Shown here one piece after another: positions 8,501 to 18,714 of a stretch of 64,000 nt of DNA. Source of the stretch: Ancylobacter sp. Lp-2 (GTDB taxonomy: Bacteria; Pseudomonadota; Alphaproteobacteria; Rhizobiales; Xanthobacteraceae); the NCBI RefSeq assembly GCF_020523795.1, contig NZ_JAJALI010000011.1, positions 62,001 to 126,000 on the forward strand. The letters are read 5' to 3'. The notes beneath the pieces are model-generated. The model ran no database searches, had not been told where the DNA came from, and saw nothing but the letters and a program-made list of their open reading frames with translations. Both the position numbers and the translations under genes were made by a program. Position 1 is the stretch's first letter. Every line of letters starts with the position of its first letter.

Positions 8501-10962
8501 ACGGCAATGTCTCGGCGGTGAACCTCGCGAGCATCGTCGCCGGCGGGATCGGCATCAGTGCGGCGAAGACTTCCGGTGCCGGCGATATTGGCGTGCTGGT
8601 GCTGGGCGACATCACTGCAGCGGACGGCGTGACGGCCTATGGCGAGGGACAGTCGGGCGACGCGATCGTCGTTACCGGAACAGGCACGACGATTGCCGCT
8701 ACCAATACCGGCATAGCGGCGACCAAGCTGTCGGGCGGGTCCGGCAATGCGGTGGTGATCACCGGCGATTCCTCGCGCATTGTCGCCGGGGGCACCGGCA
8801 TTTCGGCCTATAGCAATATCGGCGGCGGCGGTAATGAGGCGACCGTCGCTACCGGCTTCGGCAGCGTGATCCGCGCGGGAACGGATGCGATCAGCGCCGG
8901 CAGCTGGGACGATGTCGGCGTGACCGTCAGCCAGAACAGCGTCGTGCGCGGCGATTCCGGCGCGGCGGGCATTGGATCGGCGATCCGTATCATCAATGCG
9001 GACAGCGCAACGGTGACGCTGGAGCAGGGAGCCACTGTTTCCGGCTCGGGTCAGTCCTGGAACATGGCGGTGATCTCGGTCGCCAGCGACGATGCGACGA
9101 CGATCTCCATCGGGGCGGGTGCGCTGGTGACGCCCTGGGCTTTCGACGGCAGCACGTCGGCGAACAACGATGTCGTGACCGCCGCGAGCCGTATCGTGCT
9201 CGACACGGATGGCGGCGCCACCACGATCAGCAATGCGGGCACGCTCGTCGGGCGCATCGGCCTCACCGACAATACCGACAGCCTGGCCAATCTCAGCTCG
9301 ACCAGCTGGATCGTCACCGGCACGAGCAGCTTCGGCGGCGGCGCCGATGCGCTGACCAACCCGGGCCGCATCGTCGCGGCCCTGCAAGGTGACGTCGCCG
9401 AGCAGACGAGCTTCCTGTCGCTGGAGAGCTTTACCAATGGCGATCCGGCGGGCGCCGGCGCTGGCTTGCTGACGATGATCGACGAGACGCCGGGTGCGCG
9501 CGCCTTCGACGCTTCCCGCGATGTCACCTATACCAGCGGCATCTTCGCCGGCACGGGCAACAGCACGCTCGGCGTCGATGCCTGGCTTGGCGGGCCGGGT
9601 GCGACGTCCGACCAGCTTCAAATCGGCGGGCTCGATATGAACGGCAATCCCGTGGCGGGTGCCGCCACGACAGGGACGACCAAGATCCGGATCAACGACC
9701 TCAATACCGGCCCGGGTGGCTTCAACCCGGAGGGCATCCTGGTGGTTAGTGTCCGCAACGGGACGACGGATGCCTCGAATTTCGTCATCGATCCGACCTC
9801 GGCCAACTATGCCGACAAGTTCGGCGGCGTCATCGACAAGGGCCTGTTCATCTACGACCTCGCCGTGGCGCCGGTCGCCGGTGGCGGCACCGGGCAGTAT
9901 CTCGTCGGCGTGCCGGATCAGGAGGCGTTCGAGCTTCCCTCGCTTATCACCGGCGCGCAGACCGTCTGGCATGAGACGGCCGGTCTCTGGCTCGACCGGC
10001 AGGCCGATTTGCGCTCCTATCTCACGAACCCGGCGCCACCCTCTCCGGGCACGCCGGTCGTCACCAAGGAACAGGGGCTCGTTACCAAAGCGCCGCCCGC
10101 GGCCGCCCCCGGGGTCACGCCCGGCGTGTGGGCCAAGGCGGTCGGCAGCTGGATGTCGCGTGACAATTCCGCAAGCTATGGCGCGCTCGGCAACCAATAC
10201 GGCTTCGACACGTCCTATAGCCAGGATACTTACGGCTTCATCGCCGGCGCCGATTTCGGTAAGACCACCGACAGTTCGGCCTGGATTTTCGGCGTGATGG
10301 GCGGCTACGTCACCTCGTCGCTCGATTTCGACGGGTCACCGACCTCGGCCGACTATTCCGGCGGCACGGTCGGCGTCTACGCCACCTATCTGAACGGCGG
10401 CTTCTTCCTCGACGCGCTGTTCAAGGCCGATATCCTCGATCTCGACTATAGCGCGCCGACGCTGGGCGATGTCGGCTATACCGGTGAGAGCACCGACGCT
10501 ACCTCGCTGGGTTTCGTGCTCGACACCGGCTATCGCATCGCCTGGACCGACAAGCTGTTCGTCGAGCCGGTGGCCACGCTCGCCTATGTGAGCACCGGCA
10601 TCGACGACCTCGTCGGCCTTTCCGGCAACACCGTGCAGTTCCACGATGGCGAAAGTCTGCGCGGCGCTATCGGTGCGCGGGTAGGCGGCCGGCTTTACGA
10701 AACCGATGCCTACTGGATGGAGGCTTCGGCCGTCGGGCGCCTGTGGTACGAGTTTGACGGTGACAATCGCGTCACTCTCCTCAATACCGGCCTCCCGTTC
10801 AGCGTGTCGGACGATTTCGATGGAGCCTTCGGTGAGATCGGCGGTAATTTGAACTGGTTCGCCAAGACGAGCGGCTGGAACGGCTTCGTGAATGCCAACG
10901 TGAAGTTCAACGGCGACTTCACCTCGGGCACTGCGCTCACCGGGCTGCGCTACAAGTGGTGA
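5566..10962 (+). CDS. Giant autotransporter (type Va) with beta-solenoid repeat passenger
   Basis: 1798 residues from a GTG at 5566 preceded by GGGGAGAA; a GTG at 5515 would add 17 residues. An extended signal peptide (RRRASLLRSTASV then a hydrophobic core ending SPARA, about residue 55) is followed by some 1400 residues of Gly/Thr/Val-rich repeats typical of a right-handed beta-helix. From about residue 1515 a 12-strand autotransporter beta-barrel domain is visible (GVWAKAVGSWMSRD, YGFIAGADFGKT, WNGFVNANVKFNGDF) ending in LRYKW; the terminal aromatic is Trp rather than the common Phe. No protease, lipase or other catalytic motif was seen, so an adhesin or biofilm role is the likeliest. It is the only surface-structure gene in the window. 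Confidence 0.9.
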   Translation: MGFGARDIYGVQRKSEPVSRFCRRRASLLRSTASVTTLAATFSAAAFLLASPARAACNFSSGATNELIFGLGGRTCLVAPANVGAGVAVTGRGVGSLGSVTNEGQISNDFASGTVNAVDIDTLFVGNYSGAGDVTSTAGTGIDIVAGSSTVTTGAGTIIGGGGDAISIVAATASLTGTGTSFRGADDGIDIAAAVSTVDLTGGSVTGVAGDGIAVDGVTTSVTTRGTLVLGGASGIRVDTLGGGATVEVEGGSVTGAVGQAVSATSLGLLGSGGTTSVTTRDGAVLLGGDDGIFALSAGLDLDASTTVRADGASVTGTSGIGILAGSLAGSLTGGEGHAATQVTGSADITGDQFGIVAVAGSIGGDVGGLDPVDPLAWTAGAGGASVDVVTSGTVTGVSGTGILALGIGNGGNEVAVDTTGGQVIGGAGFGIVAGAIASGAAGSVDVRAGEVTGTAGGVLGFALGDDARVTVETSGPVTGDLLGVGGAVIGEEGDLTLTTYGTVTADDGFGVAALGIGTNMAAGIVSDGTVEGRYLGIGGLVLGTGASLSIEASGTVSSSDGLGVAGLAFGDETTVDVTTLGAISGRYLGVGALAFGSDSMVHLYSSGTVSSEDGIGVFGGVLGTSENDVTIIVEAAVNGGILGVGGIVAGSDSTLAIETLGAVESVNGLGVLGIGLGDETAVEVIGAGSTAGRYLGVGGLVVGSRSTLSVEATGAASATEGFGVAGLGLGDGTDVDVAASGPVASMSGIGVLGGVVGAGGTVSVTTSGPVSAGLAGVVGFNTGGDVKVTTSGKISVADDGYVGALALATGGGNATLTVNGVIDPPQVGAAAVTLGSGAATLTANANVQAQSIGLVGANIGSGAVAVTIGEGGSVRSDGVGVLALKIGDGDTTVQANGPVGGLSSFTAGDDGILVVNAGGDGLVSVTTGPSGTLTAGGDGIAVNKLASNGNGADAVVVRAGSAITAGGNGIVLEQTDGDGNVSAVNLASIVAGGIGISAAKTSGAGDIGVLVLGDITAADGVTAYGEGQSGDAIVVTGTGTTIAATNTGIAATKLSGGSGNAVVITGDSSRIVAGGTGISAYSNIGGGGNEATVATGFGSVIRAGTDAISAGSWDDVGVTVSQNSVVRGDSGAAGIGSAIRIINADSATVTLEQGATVSGSGQSWNMAVISVASDDATTISIGAGALVTPWAFDGSTSANNDVVTAASRIVLDTDGGATTISNAGTLVGRIGLTDNTDSLANLSSTSWIVTGTSSFGGGADALTNPGRIVAALQGDVAEQTSFLSLESFTNGDPAGAGAGLLTMIDETPGARAFDASRDVTYTSGIFAGTGNSTLGVDAWLGGPGATSDQLQIGGLDMNGNPVAGAATTGTTKIRINDLNTGPGGFNPEGILVVSVRNGTTDASNFVIDPTSANYADKFGGVIDKGLFIYDLAVAPVAGGGTGQYLVGVPDQEAFELPSLITGAQTVWHETAGLWLDRQADLRSYLTNPAPPSPGTPVVTKEQGLVTKAPPAAAPGVTPGVWAKAVGSWMSRDNSASYGALGNQYGFDTSYSQDTYGFIAGADFGKTTDSSAWIFGVMGGYVTSSLDFDGSPTSADYSGGTVGVYATYLNGGFFLDALFKADILDLDYSAPTLGDVGYTGESTDATSLGFVLDTGYRIAWTDKLFVEPVATLAYVSTGIDDLVGLSGNTVQFHDGESLRGAIGARVGGRLYETDAYWMEASAVGRLWYEFDGDNRVTLLNTGLPFSVSDDFDGAFGEIGGNLNWFAKTSGWNGFVNANVKFNGDFTSGTALTGLRYKW
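7162..7890 (+). repeat. Tandem 53-54 residue repeats in the autotransporter passenger
   Basis: The motif GRYLGVGGLVVGS...STLSVEA recurs with Gly at bases 7162, 7321, 7483 and 7642, a spacing of 159-162 bases. Each unit splits into two half-repeats of about 27 residues, one GRYLGxGxLxxG, the other DGLGVAGLxxGDETxVDV. More degenerate copies extend on both sides from about 6000 to 8900. Confidence 0.75.
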
Positions 10963-11045
10963 CGACCCCCGTATTGTCGGATTGAGCTGCCGCAGGAAGT
11001 TACCTTTGCTGGACGGCAGGCCCGCGGCGGATTAGATCGCTCGAT

Positions 11046-11750
11046 ATGCGTCCCGGTCTCATCATCTTCGATTGCGATGGCGTGCTGATCGACAGCGAGG
11101 TGCTCAGCGCGCGCGCGCTCATCGACGAGCTGGCCTGTCACGGCGTCGCCGTCGACATGGAGTTCGTGGCGCGCCACTTCATCGGCCGGGCCTACCAGGT
11201 GATCCTGGCCGAGGTGCGCGAACGGTTCGGCGTCGTGCTGCCGGCGAGCTTCGAGGCGGAGTATCGCGCGCGGCTGATCGCCGTCTTCGAAGGCGCGCTC
11301 TCGCCGATGCCCGGCGCCGTAGAGACGCTGGAGACGCTCGACATTCCCTATTGCCTCGCCACCTCATCGACGCCGATGCGGCTTGCCGCGTCGCTGCGGA
11401 TCGCGCGGCTCGATCACTTCTTCGCCGGCCGCGCCTTCACCGCGAGCGAGGTGTCGCGCGGCAAGCCGGCACCTGACCTTTTCCTGCATGCCGCCGCCCG
11501 CATGGGCGCCGAGCCGGCCGCCTGCGTCGTGGTGGAGGACAGCGTCGCTGGCCTTCAGGCGGGCGTGGCAGCCGGCATGCGGGTATGGCATTTTACCGGC
11601 GGTAGCCATCTGGCCCTCAGGGCGGCTGTCCTGCCGGACGATCTCCGCCCTGAACGGAGCTACGCCAGTTTCACCGAATTGCGGGCGGCGCTGCCGGACC
11701 TCTTCCGGTCGCCCGCCCTCATGTCTGCCGATCGGGCCAATCCCGCATGA
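11046..11750 (+). CDS. HAD superfamily (subfamily IA) sugar-phosphatase-like hydrolase
   Basis: 234 residues. Motif I FDCDGVLIDSE gives the nucleophile and acid aspartates (Asp9, Asp11); motif II is CLATSSTP, motif III Lys is in SRGKPAPDLF, and motif IV is VVVEDSVAGLQA. Close families dephosphorylate sugar phosphates such as 2-deoxyglucose-6-phosphate or act as beta-phosphoglucomutases. Its stop overlaps the start of the SorC-type regulator by ATGA, and the polyol import operon follows, so a role in clearing a sugar or polyol phosphate is inferred. Confidence 0.88.
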   Translation: MRPGLIIFDCDGVLIDSEVLSARALIDELACHGVAVDMEFVARHFIGRAYQVILAEVRERFGVVLPASFEAEYRARLIAVFEGALSPMPGAVETLETLDIPYCLATSSTPMRLAASLRIARLDHFFAGRAFTASEVSRGKPAPDLFLHAAARMGAEPAACVVVEDSVAGLQAGVAAGMRVWHFTGGSHLALRAAVLPDDLRPERSYASFTELRAALPDLFRSPALMSADRANPA

Positions 11751-12706
11751 ACCTTCCCACCGAGCTCGATGCCTCCGCCGACGACCAGGCCGCCCGCGCC
11801 GCCTGGCTCTACTACATTGGCGGCCTGACGCAGGACCAGATCGCCGCCGAGATGGGGGTCTCGCGCCAGCGCGCCCAGCGGCTGGTGAGCCGGGCGGTGG
11901 CCGCCGGCCTCATCCATGTGCGGCTGAACCATCACCTGGCGAGCTGCCAGGAGCTGGAGACCGCGCTACGCGAGCGTTTCCGGCTGGTGCGCTGCCGGGT
12001 CATGCCCGGGCTGGGCGCCGACCGCGACCCGGTGCGCGCCATCGCGCCGGCGGCGGCGGCAGAGATGGAGCGGGTATTGCGCCAGCCCGAGCCACTGGTC
12101 ATCGCGCTCGGCACCGGCCGCGCCATGCGTGGCATGGCGGAGGCGCTCAGCGCGATCGAGGCGCCGCAGCATCGGCTGGTGTCGCTGATCGGCAATATCG
12201 CGCCGGACGGCTCGGCCTCCTATTTCGACGTCATCATGCGGATGGCGGAGAAGGTGCATGCGCCGCACTACCCGATGCCGGTGCCGGTGATTTCCGACAC
12301 CGCCGAGGAGAACGCCACCTTCCAGTCGCTCGGCCCGGTGCGCAAGGTGCGCGAGCTGGCGCGCGCGGCGGACGTCATCTTCGTCGGCGTCGGCCAGATG
12401 AGCGACGACGCGCCGCTGTTGACCGACGGCTTCCTCAAGCCGTCGGAGCTGCACGAGGTGCAGGCGGCCGGGGCGGTCGGCGAGGTCGCCGGTCGTATCT
12501 TCGATGTCGAGGGCCGCTATCTCGATCTCGCGATCAACCAGCGCTTCGGCGGCATGCAGGCGCCGGCCGCCCGGCCCGACCGGCCGGTCATCGGCGTGGC
12601 CGCCGGCCCGTCGAAGATTTCGGCCATCGCGGCGGCGCTGCGCTCGGGCATCCTCAATGGCCTGATCACCGACGAGCCCACCGCGCGCGGCGTGCTGGCC
12701 GTCTGA
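11747..12706 (+). CDS. SorC/DeoR-type sugar-binding transcriptional regulator
   Basis: 319 residues. An N-terminal helix-turn-helix is readable (LTQDQIAAEMGVSRQRAQRLVSRA, residues 27-50), followed by a large sugar-phosphate-binding domain (PLVIALGTGRAMRGMAEAL, VSLIGNIAPDGSASYFDV, FVGVGQMSDDAPLLTDGF, GVAAGPSKISAIAAAL). SorC-family proteins sense phosphorylated sugars. Position between the HAD gene and smoE suggests it controls the polyol operon, probably through the 246-base region that follows it. Confidence 0.9.
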   Translation: MNLPTELDASADDQAARAAWLYYIGGLTQDQIAAEMGVSRQRAQRLVSRAVAAGLIHVRLNHHLASCQELETALRERFRLVRCRVMPGLGADRDPVRAIAPAAAAEMERVLRQPEPLVIALGTGRAMRGMAEALSAIEAPQHRLVSLIGNIAPDGSASYFDVIMRMAEKVHAPHYPMPVPVISDTAEENATFQSLGPVRKVRELARAADVIFVGVGQMSDDAPLLTDGFLKPSELHEVQAAGAVGEVAGRIFDVEGRYLDLAINQRFGGMQAPAARPDRPVIGVAAGPSKISAIAAALRSGILNGLITDEPTARGVLAV

Positions 12707-12904
12707 GGCTCCCGCCGCTCAGGCGGCTTCCAGCGATTCCCGCGTCACGCCAACGTGTCGCCGCGCCTGGCAACCGGCGCGGGGCCGGCGGCGTTGAATC
12801 CCCGCATTTCCACGCGTTGAGCTCCCTCCGGCCGGGAGAAGGGAGCCTGCGTCTCGCAGGTGCAGCACAGCATGGGAATTGACGACGCGTCATCTCGGGT
12901 GAAT

Positions 12905-12935
12905 ATTTGCCCACAAGGCGATGAATTGCTCAAAT
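12905..12935. promoter_or_regulatory. Candidate operator upstream of the polyol operon
   Basis: An inverted repeat ATTTG (12905-12909) and CAAAT (12931-12935) lies in an A+T-richer patch just upstream of the smoE ribosome site. The arms are short, so this is only a suggestion for SorC-type regulator binding. Confidence 0.3.
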
Positions 12936-12952
12936 CGCCAGGGAGGAAAGCC

Positions 12953-14272
12953 ATGAACGTCACCGCCCGCGCCCTTATGGGCGCGTCGCTGCTGCTTGCC
13001 GCCACCAGCGCCGTCTCGGCGCAGACCACCATCACCGTCGCCACGGTGAACAATGGCGACATGATCCGCATGCAGCGGCTCACATCCGACTTCAACGCCA
13101 AGCATCCCGACATCAAGGTCAACTGGGTGACGCTGGAGGAGAACGTGCTGCGCCAGCGCGTCACCACCGACATCGCCTCCAAGGGCGGCCAATACGACGT
13201 GCTGACGATCGGCAATTACGAGGTGCCGATCTGGGCCAAGCAGAACTGGCTGCTGCCGCTCGACAATCTCGGCGCCGACTACGACCAGGCCGACCTGCTG
13301 CCGCAGGTGGCGGCGGCGCTCACCGTGGGCGGCAAGCTGTATGCGGCGCCGTTCTATGCCGAGAGCTCGATGCTGATGTATCGCACCGACCTTCTGGAGA
13401 AGGCCGGGCTGAAGATGCCGGAGAACCCCGACTGGGGCTTCATCACCGACGCGGCGGCCAAGATGACCGACAAGGCGGCCGGCGTGTACGGCATCTGCCT
13501 GCGCGGCAAGGCCGGCTGGGGCGAGAACATGGCGTTCCTCACCTCGATGAACAATTCCATGGGCGGCGCCTGGTTCGACATGCAGTGGAAGCCGCAATTC
13601 GACAAGCCGGAATGGAAGAAGACCCTCGACGCCTATCTGAAGCTGATGACCAGCTACGGCCCGCCCGGCTCGTCGTCAAACGGCTTCAACGAGAACCTCG
13701 CGCTGTTCCAGACTGGCAAATGCGGCATGTGGATCGACGCCACCGTCGCGGCCTCCTTCATCTCCGACCCGAAGGAATCCAAGGTCGCCGACAAGGTTAG
13801 CTTCGCCCCGGCGCCGACCCGCGCGGGTGGCTCGAACCACGGCAACTGGCTGTGGTCGTGGAACCTCGCCATTCCCGCCAGCACCACCAAGGCGGATGCC
13901 GCCAAGACCTTCGTCGCCTGGGCGACCTCGCCGGCCTACACCAAGCTGGTGGCGGAGAAGGAGGGCATCGCCAACGTGCCGCCGGGCACCCGCACCTCGC
14001 TCTACAAGAACGAGGCCTATCTGAAGGCCGCGCCCTTCGCGCCGATGACGCTGAAGGCCATCGAAGCGGCGAACACCCAGAAGCCGTCCGAGCAGCCGGT
14101 GCCCTATACCGGCGGCCAGTTCGTGGCGATCCCCGAGTTCCAGGCGATCGGCACCGCGGTCGGCCAGCAATTCTCGGCGGCGCTCGCCGGCAAGGCGACC
14201 GCCGACCAGGCGCTGGCCGCCTCGCAGGCGCTGACGTCCCGCGAGATGACCCGCGCCGGCTATCCCAAATAG
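12953..14272 (+). CDS. smoE: Sorbitol/mannitol ABC transporter substrate-binding protein (SmoE-like)
   Basis: 439 residues from the ATG at 12953, which follows a strong GGGAGGAAAG. Signal peptide residues 1-23 end at VSA-QTT. The mature start TITVATVNNGDMIRMQRLT and the stretch NWVTLEENVLRQRVTTDIA are characteristic of the SmoE/MtlE polyol-binding proteins of alphaproteobacteria. It captures sorbitol, mannitol or a related polyol in the periplasm for SmoFGK. The downstream mannitol dehydrogenase supports a polyol substrate. A GC stem-loop separates it from smoF. Confidence 0.92.
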   Translation: MNVTARALMGASLLLAATSAVSAQTTITVATVNNGDMIRMQRLTSDFNAKHPDIKVNWVTLEENVLRQRVTTDIASKGGQYDVLTIGNYEVPIWAKQNWLLPLDNLGADYDQADLLPQVAAALTVGGKLYAAPFYAESSMLMYRTDLLEKAGLKMPENPDWGFITDAAAKMTDKAAGVYGICLRGKAGWGENMAFLTSMNNSMGGAWFDMQWKPQFDKPEWKKTLDAYLKLMTSYGPPGSSSNGFNENLALFQTGKCGMWIDATVAASFISDPKESKVADKVSFAPAPTRAGGSNHGNWLWSWNLAIPASTTKADAAKTFVAWATSPAYTKLVAEKEGIANVPPGTRTSLYKNEAYLKAAPFAPMTLKAIEAANTQKPSEQPVPYTGGQFVAIPEFQAIGTAVGQQFSAALAGKATADQALAASQALTSREMTRAGYPK

Positions 14273-14286
14273 CGGGCGCCGCAGGC

Positions 14287-14313
14287 CGGGCGGCGCTTCT
14301 CCCGCGCCGCCCG
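14287..14313 (+). terminator. Intercistronic stem-loop between smoE and smoF
   Basis: A perfect 10-bp stem, CGGGCGGCGC (14287-14296) with GCGCCGCCCG (14304-14313), 7-base loop, 14 bases after the smoE stop. No T-run follows, so partial termination or mRNA 3'-end protection to keep binding-protein levels high is more likely than full termination. Confidence 0.6.
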
Positions 14314-14404
14314 CCACCCGCTTCGCAGCCTCACCTGTGCCTCACCCTTGCCTCGCAGGCGCGGCGGATGCCGCCGGCCGCCTGCTCACGCCGGGAGCCC
14401 ACCC

Positions 14405-15277
14405 ATGGCGACGCAAGCCTCGCAGACCGCAAGCCGGCTGATGCTCTCCCCGGCGGTGCTGCTGCTGTTCCTCTGGATGATCGTGCCGCTCGGCATGACC
14501 ATCTATTTCTCCTTCCTGCGCTTCAACCTGCTGATGCCGGGGACGGAGGCGTTCACTGGCTTCGAGAACTACGTCTATTTCTTCACCGATCCGGCGTTCT
14601 GGCCGGCGCTGGCCAACACGCTGACGCTGGTGCTGGGCGTGCTGTTCATCACGGTGATCGGCGGGGTGGCGCTGGCGGTGCTGCTCGACCAGCCGATGTG
14701 GGGGCAGGGGATCGTCCGCGTCCTCGTCATCGCGCCGTTCTTCGTCATGCCCAGCGTCTCGGCGCTGGTGTGGAAGAACATGCTGATGAACCCGGTGAAC
14801 GGGCTGTTCGCCGCCTTCGCCCGCGGGCTCGGCCTCGAGCCCTTCGACTTCTTCGCCGACGCGCCGCTCGCCTCGATCATCGTCATCGTCGCCTGGCAAT
14901 GGCTGCCCTTCGCCACGCTCATCCTGCTCACCGCGATGCAGAGCCTCGACCGCGAGCAGATGGAGGCGGCGGAGATGGACGGCGCCGGCCCGTTCTGGCG
15001 CTTCCTGCACCTCACCGTGCCGCATCTGACGCGGGCGACCACCGTGGTGGTGCTGATCCAGACCATCTTCCTGCTGTCGGTGTTCGCCGAGATCCTCGTC
15101 ACCACCAATGGCGGGCCGGGCACCGCTTCCACCACGCTGACCTTCCTCGTCTACATGCAGTCCATGCTGCAATTCGACGTCGGGCTCGGCTCCGCGGGCG
15201 GCATCGTCGCCGTCATCCTCGCCAACATCGTCGCGATCTTCCTGATGCGGATGATCGGCAAGAACCTGGAGGCTTGA
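14405..15277 (+). CDS. smoF: Polyol ABC transporter permease (SmoF/MalF type)
   Basis: 290 residues from the ATG at 14405 (the frame is open to 14348 but the extra residues are not transporter-like). Six membrane segments are apparent, starting LMLSPAVLLLFLWMIVPLGM. The cytoplasmic EAA loop reads QMEAAEMDGAGPFWRFLHLTVPHL, which docks the ATPase. It forms the channel heterodimer with SmoG. The SmoG start is one base after its stop. Confidence 0.92.
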   Translation: MATQASQTASRLMLSPAVLLLFLWMIVPLGMTIYFSFLRFNLLMPGTEAFTGFENYVYFFTDPAFWPALANTLTLVLGVLFITVIGGVALAVLLDQPMWGQGIVRVLVIAPFFVMPSVSALVWKNMLMNPVNGLFAAFARGLGLEPFDFFADAPLASIIVIVAWQWLPFATLILLTAMQSLDREQMEAAEMDGAGPFWRFLHLTVPHLTRATTVVVLIQTIFLLSVFAEILVTTNGGPGTASTTLTFLVYMQSMLQFDVGLGSAGGIVAVILANIVAIFLMRMIGKNLEA

Positions 15278-15278
15278 G

Positions 15279-16110
<832 letters not shown>

Positions 16111-16118
16111 AGACTGCC

Positions 16119-17120
<1,002 letters not shown>

Positions 17121-17144
17121 CGCCGCCGCAGCTGGCACGACATT

Positions 17145-17163
17145 CCTCGCGTGCCGCGCGAGG
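17145..17163 (+). terminator. Stem-loop between smoK and the mannitol dehydrogenase gene
   Basis: CCTCGCG (17145-17151) pairs with CGCGAGG (17157-17163) around a 5-base loop in the 101-base gap. It has no T-run; attenuation or RNA processing is possible. Confidence 0.4.
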
Positions 17164-17221
17164 TGGATCAAGACGTTGCCCGAGGCGCTGGCGCCGACGG
17201 CGGCAAACCGGATGACACGAG

Positions 17222-18658
17222 ATGAGTACGCCCGCCCCATCGCTTCCCGCCTATGACCGCTCGGCACTGACGCCGGGCATCGTCCATATCGGGCTGGGCA
17301 ATTTCCACCGCGCGCACCAGGCCGTCTATCTCGACGACCTGTTCGCGCTCGGCGAGGGCCATGACTGGGCGATCATCGGCGCCGGGGTGCGCCCGGCCGA
17401 TGCGCGGATGCGCGACGCGCTGAAGGCGCAGGACTGCCTGTCCACTGTCATCGAGCTCGACCCCTCCGGCAAGCGGGCGCGCCGCATCGGCGCGATGATC
17501 GATTTCCTCCCCGTCGAGCCGGGCAATGGCGCGCTGATCGCCGCCATGTCGCGGCCGGAGATCCGCATCGTCAGCCTGACGGTGACCGAGGGCGGCTATT
17601 TCATGGACCCGCACGGCCGGCTCGACACCGCCGTCACCGAGATCCGCGCCGACGCCGCCGATCCCGCCGCGCCGCAGACCGCCTTCGGCGCCATCCTCGC
17701 CGCGCTGAAGGCGCGCCGCGCTGCCGGCATCGCACCCTTCACGGTGATGAGCTGCGACAACCTGCCGGGCAACGGCCATGTCACCCGGCAGGTGGTGGTC
17801 GGGCTGGCCGGGCTGTTCGACGCCGAGCTGGCGCAATGGGTCGACGCCCATGTCGCGTTTCCCAATGGCATGGTCGACCGCATCACCCCGGCGACCGGCG
17901 AGCGCGAATGCGCCATGGCGGCCGCCTTCGGCCTCGACGACCCGGTGCCGGTGACCTGCGAGCCATTCCGCCAATGGGTGCTGGAGGACGACTTCCCCAC
18001 CGGGCGGCCGGCGCTGGAGAAGGTGGGCGTCGTCTTCACCGATCACGTCCATGCCTATGAGGCGATGAAGATCCGCATCCTCAATGGCGGCCACGCGATC
18101 ATCGCCTACCCCGGCGGGCTGATGGACGTCGAGCTGGTGCACGAGGCGATGGAGGAGAAGCTGATCCTCGCCTTCCTCGACAAGGTGGAGCGCGAGGAGA
18201 TCATCCCCATCGTGCTGCCGGTGCCCGGCACCGACCTCGCGGCCTATTACGCGATCATCCGCGAGCGCTTCGCCAACCCCGAGGTGGCGGACACGGTGCG
18301 GCGGCTCTGCCTCGACGGCTCGAACCGCCAGCCGAAATTTATCGTGCCCTCGATCCGCGACAACCGCACCGCCGGGCGGCTGCCGAGCGGGCTGATTCTC
18401 GCCTCGGCGCTGTGGTGCCGCTACTGCGCCGGCGTGTCGGATTCCGGAGTGGTCATCGCCCCGAACGATCCCAACTGGGAGGCGCTGACAGCGCGGGCGT
18501 GGCAGGCCAAGGCCGATCCCGCCGTGTGGCTGGCCATGCAGGAGGTCTATGGCGATCTCGGCGAGGATGCCGAGGTGGTGGCTGCCTTCAAGGAAGCGCT
18601 GGAGGCGCTGTGGGCGAAGGGCGCGCGCGCGGTAATCACCGAATATCTCGGTGGCTGA
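17222..18658 (+). CDS. mtlK: Mannitol 2-dehydrogenase (polyol-specific long-chain dehydrogenase/reductase)
   Basis: 478 residues, full family length. The N-terminal nucleotide-binding motif is GIVHIGLGNFHRAHQAVYLDDL, and the catalytic Lys/Asn/His arrangement of this family is visible in KIRILNGGHAIIAYPG. The family oxidises D-mannitol (or D-arabinitol, D-sorbitol) to the ketose with NAD+. Last gene of the polyol operon, 101 bases after smoK. No separate short-chain sorbitol dehydrogenase (SmoS) or fructokinase is present, so the ketose must be phosphorylated by an enzyme encoded elsewhere. Confidence 0.92.
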   Translation: MSTPAPSLPAYDRSALTPGIVHIGLGNFHRAHQAVYLDDLFALGEGHDWAIIGAGVRPADARMRDALKAQDCLSTVIELDPSGKRARRIGAMIDFLPVEPGNGALIAAMSRPEIRIVSLTVTEGGYFMDPHGRLDTAVTEIRADAADPAAPQTAFGAILAALKARRAAGIAPFTVMSCDNLPGNGHVTRQVVVGLAGLFDAELAQWVDAHVAFPNGMVDRITPATGERECAMAAAFGLDDPVPVTCEPFRQWVLEDDFPTGRPALEKVGVVFTDHVHAYEAMKIRILNGGHAIIAYPGGLMDVELVHEAMEEKLILAFLDKVEREEIIPIVLPVPGTDLAAYYAIIRERFANPEVADTVRRLCLDGSNRQPKFIVPSIRDNRTAGRLPSGLILASALWCRYCAGVSDSGVVIAPNDPNWEALTARAWQAKADPAVWLAMQEVYGDLGEDAEVVAAFKEALEALWAKGARAVITEYLGG

Positions 18659-18714
18659 CGCGGGGGCCGCGACGGATCGGGTGGCGTGACCGGCGGCTTC
18701 CCCGGCGCGTGAAC

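Noticed and set aside
5512-10197. 1561-codon open frame antisense to the autotransporter
   Set aside because: It is the complement of Gly/Ala/Thr/Val/Asp-rich repeats, whose codons rarely give stops on the opposite strand. The product is low-complexity Arg/Asp/Gly/Ala-rich sequence with no domain.
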